A stretch of 64,000 nucleotides of DNA from JBCCXZ01 sp965228005. GTDB lineage: Bacteria > Planctomycetota > Planctomycetia > Pirellulales > Lacipirellulaceae. Made by a program: the position numbers and the translations under genes. Within the stretch, counting starts at the first letter, position 1, and every line of letters starts with the position of its first letter. Below are positions 59,515-64,000 of this stretch, piece after piece. Below the pieces are notes generated by a model. It was not told the DNA's origin and made no database searches. It saw only the letters and a list, made by a program, of their open reading frames with translations. Location of the stretch: the NCBI GenBank assembly GCA_965228005.1, contig CBDDGV010000003.1, forward strand, positions 372,001 through 436,000, written 5' to 3'.

Positions 59515-60993
59515 GTGCTCCACTTGAGAACCGTGTCGGCGACACTCCTTGCGGTCTTCTTTGTAACCGCCACTTCTACCCGTGATGCGGCACGCGCCGC
59601 CTTCACCGGGTTGGAGCGCGTCGCAACGGGCCTCGACCAGCCGGTGTTTGTCACGCACGCACCCGGCGACCCCGATCGGCTGTTCATCCTCGAGCGCGCC
59701 GGGGCGATCAAGATCCTCGACCTGACCACCGGCTTGGTCAACGCGACCAACTTCCTCACGCTCGGCGACGTCGACACCCGCGTGGAGGGCGGCCTGCTCG
59801 GGCTGGCGTTCCACCCCGACTACCAGAACAACGGCCGGTTCTTCACCTACAGCACGGTCGACGACGCGCCCGAAGAGTTCTTTTTCCGTTCGCACATCCG
59901 CGAGCACACCGTCTCGGCCAACCCCGACATCGCCAACCCGGGCGGGACGGACATCCTGGTGATCGATCAGCCCCGCGGGAACCACAACGCCGGCTGGATG
60001 GATTTCTCCCCCCGCGACGGCTACCTCTACATCATGTCCGGCGACGGCGGGCAAGGCGCGCAGGCACAGCGACTGCTGCCGGGGAACAAGCTCGGCAAAG
60101 CGCTCCGGTTAGATGTCGACGGCAACAACGGCCCCGGCGGCCTGTACGGCATCCCAGCGGACAACCCCTTCATCGGCGTCGACGGCGACGACGAGCTTTG
60201 GGCCTACGGCCTCCGGAACCCTTACCGAGCTAGCTTTGACCGGCAGACTGGCGACCTCTGGATCGGCGACGTCGGCGGCCGCAACCGTGAGGAGATCGAC
60301 TTCCAGCCCGCGTCGAGCCCCGGAGGCGAGAACTACGGCTGGCTCCGCCGGGAAGGGTTTATCGAAACCCCCGACTTCGGCGGCCCGTTGCTGCCGGGCG
60401 ACGTCGACCCCGTGTACGACTACGTCCACGTCGACCTCGGCCTCCCTGGTGATATCGATTTCATGGGCGCCTCGGTCGTGGGCGGCTACATTTACCGCGG
60501 ACCCGACCCCGGAGTACGAGGCACCTACTTCTTCGCCGACACCGTCTTCGACCGAATCTGGACGTTCGACCCGGCCGACCCCATCGGCACCGTGGACAAC
60601 ATCGTCGCCGACATCCCGCCCGATGTCGGCTCGGTCGACACGATCGTGTCCTTCGGCGAGGACTACTTCGGCAACCTGTACATCGTCGACGCTTCGACGA
60701 CCCTGCCGCTCTCAGACGGTAACGGTGAGATCTACCGGCTGGTGACCGACGCCACCGCGCTGGGCGACTTCGACGGCGACGGCGACACGGACATCGCCGA
60801 CCTGATGCGGTGGCAACGCGGCGGCTCGCCGACGCCCGGCAGCGCGGGAGACCTGGCCGACTGGCGGACGGGGTTCGGCACGAGCGGGTTGAGCGTTTCC
60901 GCTGCGACGGCGACCCCCGAGCCGGCGAGCGCGGCGACCGTCTTGGTCGGCCTGTTGATCGTTTCGCAGGTCCGAGGTCGCTCACGAACGTAG
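59515..60993 (+). CDS. PQQ-dependent sugar dehydrogenase-like (GSDH) protein with dockerin and PEP-CTERM
   Basis: 492 residues from a GTG after AGGAGAGG. Signal peptide (TLLAVFFVTATSTRDAARA). A six-bladed GSDH propeller: LDQPVFVTHAPGDPDRLFIL, GLLGLAFHPDYQNNGRFFTY, RGNHNAGWMDFSPRDGYLYI (catalytic His region), GDGGQGAQAQ, YGLRNPYRASFDRQTGDLWI. Then dockerin loops (DFDGDGDTDIADLMRWQRG) and the anchor ATPEPASAATVLVGLLIV. It would oxidise an aldose outside the cell if PQQ is bound; many secreted homologues have unknown substrates. Confidence 0.88.
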   Translation: MLHLRTVSATLLAVFFVTATSTRDAARAAFTGLERVATGLDQPVFVTHAPGDPDRLFILERAGAIKILDLTTGLVNATNFLTLGDVDTRVEGGLLGLAFHPDYQNNGRFFTYSTVDDAPEEFFFRSHIREHTVSANPDIANPGGTDILVIDQPRGNHNAGWMDFSPRDGYLYIMSGDGGQGAQAQRLLPGNKLGKALRLDVDGNNGPGGLYGIPADNPFIGVDGDDELWAYGLRNPYRASFDRQTGDLWIGDVGGRNREEIDFQPASSPGGENYGWLRREGFIETPDFGGPLLPGDVDPVYDYVHVDLGLPGDIDFMGASVVGGYIYRGPDPGVRGTYFFADTVFDRIWTFDPADPIGTVDNIVADIPPDVGSVDTIVSFGEDYFGNLYIVDASTTLPLSDGNGEIYRLVTDATALGDFDGDGDTDIADLMRWQRGGSPTPGSAGDLADWRTGFGTSGLSVSAATATPEPASAATVLVGLLIVSQVRGRSRT

Positions 60994-61024
60994 GGATCGA
61001 CCTCTAGGGAATCGGTCCGCGGCC

Positions 61025-61579
61025 TCAACCCAGCAGCAGCCCGCCCTCTTCACCCTCGCGTTCTTCCCACTGCTTGCGGACCTCGCCGAGGCCGTAGACG
61101 CACAGCTCGAACTGCTCGCTGAGCCGCTCGAGCACGTCGTCCGGCGCCGAGTTCTGGTCGGCCGGCAGGCGGCTGGCGATCAGGTAGTTGCGCTTGCCCT
61201 GTCGGCGGTAGTCGAGCAGGCTGTCCTTGCGGCCCTTGCGGAGGCTCTCCTCGGCCACCTCGGGGTAGACGCCGGTCCAGAACAGCGTGAAGTCGCCGAT
61301 GTGCCGGTGCACGCGGCGGCGGGCGGAGCCCTGCCGGGCCTGGGCCTCGGCAAGCATGTCGACGACCTGATTCAGCCGGTCGCCCGTGGGCGTGCGGAGG
61401 CTGAACACCGCGTCGGTGCGGATGAAGCTCACCAGCATCGAGGTGAGGTAGTCGACCAGCGGCGGGTCGGCCACGCCCAGCCGGGCGGTGAAGGCGTGCT
61501 CAGTAACCCCGGCAAAGAAACGCCGGAAGACTTCTTCGCGGTGTCTTTGGGAATCGGGCCTTGGAGATTCGGGCGCCAT
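61025..61579 (-). CDS. Conserved planctomycete hypothetical protein
   Basis: 184 residues, soluble and mainly helical (REEVFRRFFAGVTEHAFTAR, LVDYLTSMLVSFIRTDAVFS, DRLNQVVDMLAEAQARQGSA, RRVHRHIGDFTLFWTGVYPE, LIASRLPADQNSAPDDVLER). No known motif. From memory, proteins with the HIGDFTLFWTGVYPE block are widespread in planctomycetes. It stands alone between a PEP-CTERM gene and trpA. Confidence 0.65.
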   Translation of the reverse strand: MAPESPRPDSQRHREEVFRRFFAGVTEHAFTARLGVADPPLVDYLTSMLVSFIRTDAVFSLRTPTGDRLNQVVDMLAEAQARQGSARRRVHRHIGDFTLFWTGVYPEVAEESLRKGRKDSLLDYRRQGKRNYLIASRLPADQNSAPDDVLERLSEQFELCVYGLGEVRKQWEEREGEEGGLLLG

Positions 61580-61886
61580 GGGCGACCTCCGGGTGGAGCC
61601 TGTCCGCGGCCCGCGAGGGACGGAACAAACCGTTGATGCCGGAGGATGTGTTGCCGCCGCTTAGGCCGGCCTTTGTGGGGCCGACCGGTGAACCCATCCG
61701 CCGGCCCCTGGGGCGCCGCGAGGGGGAGGCGAGGACAAGGTGCGTCAACGCCGCCGACTACTTAATTTTAGTTAGCCGATTTTGGCAAGGTCAAACAAAC
61801 GGTCTGGCCGTGCGCAACACTATTTCTTCGGCTAACCGAACGCGGCGGCTGCACCCGAACAGCGGTTCGGGTGCGGAAAACGCAGG
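61580..61886. other. Intergenic stretch with two inverted repeats after trpA
   Basis: No gene. It holds a 10-bp perfect hairpin next to trpA (61851-61874) and a pair of 9-base inverted repeats, GTTAGCCGA at 61771-61779 and TCGGCTAAC at 61828-61836, separated by 48 bases. It should contain the promoter of the hypothetical gene to the left. Confidence 0.45.
61851..61874 (-). terminator. Hairpin at the end of the trp operon
   Basis: GCACCCGAAC-AGCG-GTTCGGGTGC: ten perfect base pairs and a four-base loop, 12 bases beyond the trpA stop in the direction of transcription. There is no U-tract on the trpA side, so termination strength is uncertain; it may mainly protect the mRNA end. Confidence 0.55.
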
Positions 61887-62690
61887 CTATTCGTCCAGTG
61901 CCGCCAGCAGCGACGAGACGTAGTCGCCCACTTCCTGCAGGCAGGCCTGGGTGTCTTGCCCCGCAGAGGCGGCGATGCGGCGGACGATCGCCGAGCCGAC
62001 AATCAGCCCGTCGGCCACCGGAGCGAGCTGACGGACGTGCTCCGGCTCGCTGATGCCGAAACCGATGCACACCGGCAGCGGCGTCTGCTCGCGGAGCCAA
62101 CCGACGCGGTCGACCAGCTCCGGCGGCAGGGCGCGGCGCTCGCCCGTGATGCCGGCGACGGACACGTAGTAGATGAACCCGCTCGAGGTCTCCGCGATCC
62201 GCACGGCGCGGTCGTTCGGCGTGGTCGGCGTCACCAACTGGATGAGGCTGAAGTCCGCCTCGCGGCAGAGTTCCGAGAGGGCGGCCGCTTCGTCGACCGG
62301 CAGGTCGGGCACGATTGCCCCGGCGGCGCCCGACTCCTTCGCCATTTCGATGTACTCCCGAGGACCGTGCCGGTAGATGATCGCGTAGCTGACCATCGTG
62401 ACCACGGGGGCGGAAATCTCGGGGGCGGCGTAGCTGAGCATCGCCATGATGTCCGCCAGCTTCACACCGTTGTCCAGAGCCCGGGTGTACGAGGCCTGGA
62501 TGACCGGCCCGTCGGCGATCGGGTCGCTGTAGGGGATGCCGACCTCGCAGAGCGCGGCGCCGCGCTTGGCGACTTCCTTGAGCACCGCGGCGGTGGTCTC
62601 CAGGTTGGGGTCGCCCGCGGTGACGAACGGCATCAACGCCTTACGCTTCTCGCTGCGGAGCTTGGTGAAGAGGTCGTCGATTGCCGGCAT
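61887..62690 (-). CDS. trpA: Tryptophan synthase alpha subunit
   Basis: 267 residues, normal length. Splits indole-glycerol phosphate to indole and glyceraldehyde-3-phosphate, passing indole to TrpB. Catalytic Glu49 (LCEVGIPYSDP) and Asp60 (PIADGPVIQ) are at the canonical numbers; the phosphate-site loops (ITGERRALPPEL, GFGISEPEHV and GLIVGSAIVR) are intact. Last gene of a leftward operon with trpB and a SUKH-domain gene in between. Confidence 0.97.
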   Translation of the reverse strand: MPAIDDLFTKLRSEKRKALMPFVTAGDPNLETTAAVLKEVAKRGAALCEVGIPYSDPIADGPVIQASYTRALDNGVKLADIMAMLSYAAPEISAPVVTMVSYAIIYRHGPREYIEMAKESGAAGAIVPDLPVDEAAALSELCREADFSLIQLVTPTTPNDRAVRIAETSSGFIYYVSVAGITGERRALPPELVDRVGWLREQTPLPVCIGFGISEPEHVRQLAPVADGLIVGSAIVRRIAASAGQDTQACLQEVGDYVSSLLAALDE

Positions 62691-62724
62691 AGGTATGAGA
62701 AGTGGGGTACGAGGAAAAACCTGT

Positions 62725-63345
62725 TCAGATTACATCGGCGCCATAAGGCCTACGGAGCATTGGAGACCGTACGATAGTCTCTTCTTTTGTGAATGGATTG
62801 ACCACTTTCAGTTCTTGGTATGTCATCATGCGATCCCACAGATCAATTCCTTCTACCCAATCAGAGAGCCATTCAGTTAGCGTGTTATGGCTCTTTGCAA
62901 AGAGCCTGTCGACTGACTCACCTACTTCGTGACCATTTGGGTCGAAGGTCACTACGCTGCCGGCAGCGGAGTTTGCATCTAGACAGGACCGTATTGCGCA
63001 GCCCCAGTCGCATATTGGAATGTAGGAACTGGGCCATTCCCACGCGGGGTCTTCTGGATCACTTGAACAGAATTCGCGGTGTAGGGAGACGACCGTTTCA
63101 CCCTCAAAAGAATCTAGTGGACGCTTAAACGGAGTAAGGCCGTAGCCTGGGCCAAATCCTCCATCTGCCACTTCCGTGTAGAGCCTCTTAAGCAAGGTGG
63201 GTAAGCCATAGCCGAGGTTTCTCTCGGCCTCATCAAGAAACGCATCAGAGAGCTTCGCAGGGAGAGGGCGCCCAGTTTCCTTTGCCTCAAGCGTAGCCTT
63301 AGCACCGACCTTATGTACCAACTCGGTTTCTTGGTCCGGAGCCAT
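62725..63345 (-). CDS. SUKH (SMI1/KNR4) domain protein inside the trp operon
   Basis: 206 residues of the SMI1/KNR4 superfamily: SDAFLDEAERNLGYGLPTLL, KRLYTEVADGGFGPGYGLTP, VVSLHREFCSSDPEDPAWEW, IPICDWGCAIRSCLDANSAA, TLTEWLSDWVEGIDLWDRMM. Many SUKH proteins are immunity factors against polymorphic or contact-dependent toxins. It starts 17 bases after trpB and ends 34 bases before trpA, so it is co-transcribed with tryptophan synthesis genes although no toxin is visible. Base usage is less GC-rich than its neighbours, suggesting insertion. Confidence 0.8.
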   Translation of the reverse strand: MAPDQETELVHKVGAKATLEAKETGRPLPAKLSDAFLDEAERNLGYGLPTLLKRLYTEVADGGFGPGYGLTPFKRPLDSFEGETVVSLHREFCSSDPEDPAWEWPSSYIPICDWGCAIRSCLDANSAAGSVVTFDPNGHEVGESVDRLFAKSHNTLTEWLSDWVEGIDLWDRMMTYQELKVVNPFTKEETIVRSPMLRRPYGADVI

Positions 63346-63362
63346 AGGAGTACCTGGAGTGT

Positions 63363-64000
63363 TTACCCAAAATCAACGCCCTTCAGCCGCGCTATCTCGG
63401 TCGCGTCCTTGTCGCCGCGGCCGCTGAGGCAGACGACCAGCGCCTCGCCCTTCGGCCGCTCGGCGGCCATCTCCATGGCCATCGCCACCGCGTGCGACGT
63501 TTCCAAAGCCGGCATGATGCCCTCGTTCGAGGCGCAGGCGTCGAAGGCGTCCATCGCGGTGGTGTCGCGGCAGCTCGTATACTTCACGCGGCCGGTGTCT
63601 TTCCAGTAGCTGTGCTCGGGGCCGACGCCGGGATAATCGAGGCCCGCCGACATCGAGTGCACGTCGCACGTCTGGCCGTCGTCGTCCTGCATCACGTAGC
63701 TGAAGCTGCCGTGCAGCACGCCTGGCTGGCCGTAGGAGAGCGGCGAGGCGTGGTCGCCGGGTTGGTCGCTGCGGCCGCCGGCCTCGACGCCCACCAGCTC
63801 GACCTCCGGGTGGTCGACGAACGGGTAGAACATGCCCGCCGCGTTCGAGCCGCCCCCCACGCAGGCGATCACCGCGTTGGGCAGCCGGCCGAGCCGCTCC
63901 TGGCACTGGGCGATCGTCTCGCGGCCGATCACCGATTGGTAGTCCCGCACGATCCGCGGGAACGGGTGCGGCCCCACGACCGAGCCGAGGATGTAGTGCG
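63363..64000 (-). CDS. trpB: Tryptophan synthase beta subunit, 5' part beyond window
   Basis: About 212 C-terminal residues; the frame is open at the right edge (HYILGSVVGPHPFPRI). It joins indole and serine using PLP. The phosphate-binding loop is seen in IACVGGGSNAAGMFYPF, followed by LHGSFSYVMQDDDGQT, SAGLDYPGVGPEHSYW, EGIMPALETSHA and VVCLSGRGDKDATEI, all typical of TrpB. The catalytic Lys lies outside. First visible gene of the trpB-SUKH-trpA operon. Confidence 0.96.
   Translation of the reverse strand, partial: HYILGSVVGPHPFPRIVRDYQSVIGRETIAQCQERLGRLPNAVIACVGGGSNAAGMFYPFVDHPEVELVGVEAGGRSDQPGDHASPLSYGQPGVLHGSFSYVMQDDDGQTCDVHSMSAGLDYPGVGPEHSYWKDTGRVKYTSCRDTTAMDAFDACASNEGIMPALETSHAVAMAMEMAAERPKGEALVVCLSGRGDKDATEIARLKGVDFG

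Overview
The window looks like chromosomal DNA of a planctomycete, most likely of the Pirellulales/Lacipirellulaceae type. The signs are high GC, eleven secreted proteins with a PEP-CTERM anchor (VPEP/IPEP, hydrophobic stretch, Arg-rich end), planctomycete dockerin-like repeats, three DUF1559 pseudopilin-like proteins, ECF sigma/FecR pairs and a trpB-trpA operon. This placement is an inference from gene content; no rRNA or other marker gene is present.

Left edge to 6.1 kb: the 3' part of a GH35 beta-galactosidase with a discoidin-like C-terminus and a frame-shifted dockerin tail, then a leftward five-gene cassette. The cassette holds a small possible ssDNA-associated protein, a Cas4/RecB-like Fe-S nuclease, a second PD-(D/E)XK nuclease, a small conserved protein and a shrunken DnaE-like protein that has lost the PHP domain and the catalytic aspartates.

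6.5 to 32.3 kb: a carbohydrate-use region. A GntR/LacI-type regulator with a candidate self-operator is followed rightward by PEP-CTERM proteins, a GH99-like hydrolase, an SGNH esterase, an NHS-type MFS permease, pseudopilin/lipoprotein pairs, a translationally coupled lipoprotein-ECF sigma-FecR operon, a GH66 dextranase-like enzyme and a GH97 alpha-glucosidase-like enzyme. Three different non-catalytic modules occur both as free-standing PEP-CTERM proteins and fused to enzymes. GH66 plus GH97 point to an alpha-glucan such as dextran; GH35 and GH99 suggest a wider substrate range. The region ends with madL-madM-matB for malonate uptake and activation.

32.3 to 36.8 kb: a second leftward accessory stretch (DUF932 protein, three unknown small genes) and a complete 1.29-kb IS3-family element with a GGGAAAC frameshift heptamer and about 42-bp terminal inverted repeats.

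36.9 to 64 kb: a second ECF sigma/FecR-LamG pair; a TadE, HAMP-only and vWA (TadG-like) cluster; a third DUF1559/lipoprotein pair; two unrelated-looking endonuclease/exonuclease/phosphatase-fold proteins, one with PEP-CTERM; a diadenylate cyclase; secreted or lipoprotein genes of unknown role; an Fbp-type ABC permease, a large membrane protein and an ABC ATPase; a PQQ-type sugar dehydrogenase-like PEP-CTERM protein; and the operon trpB - SUKH-domain gene - trpA, cut by the right edge. I saw no rRNA, tRNA or CRISPR array.
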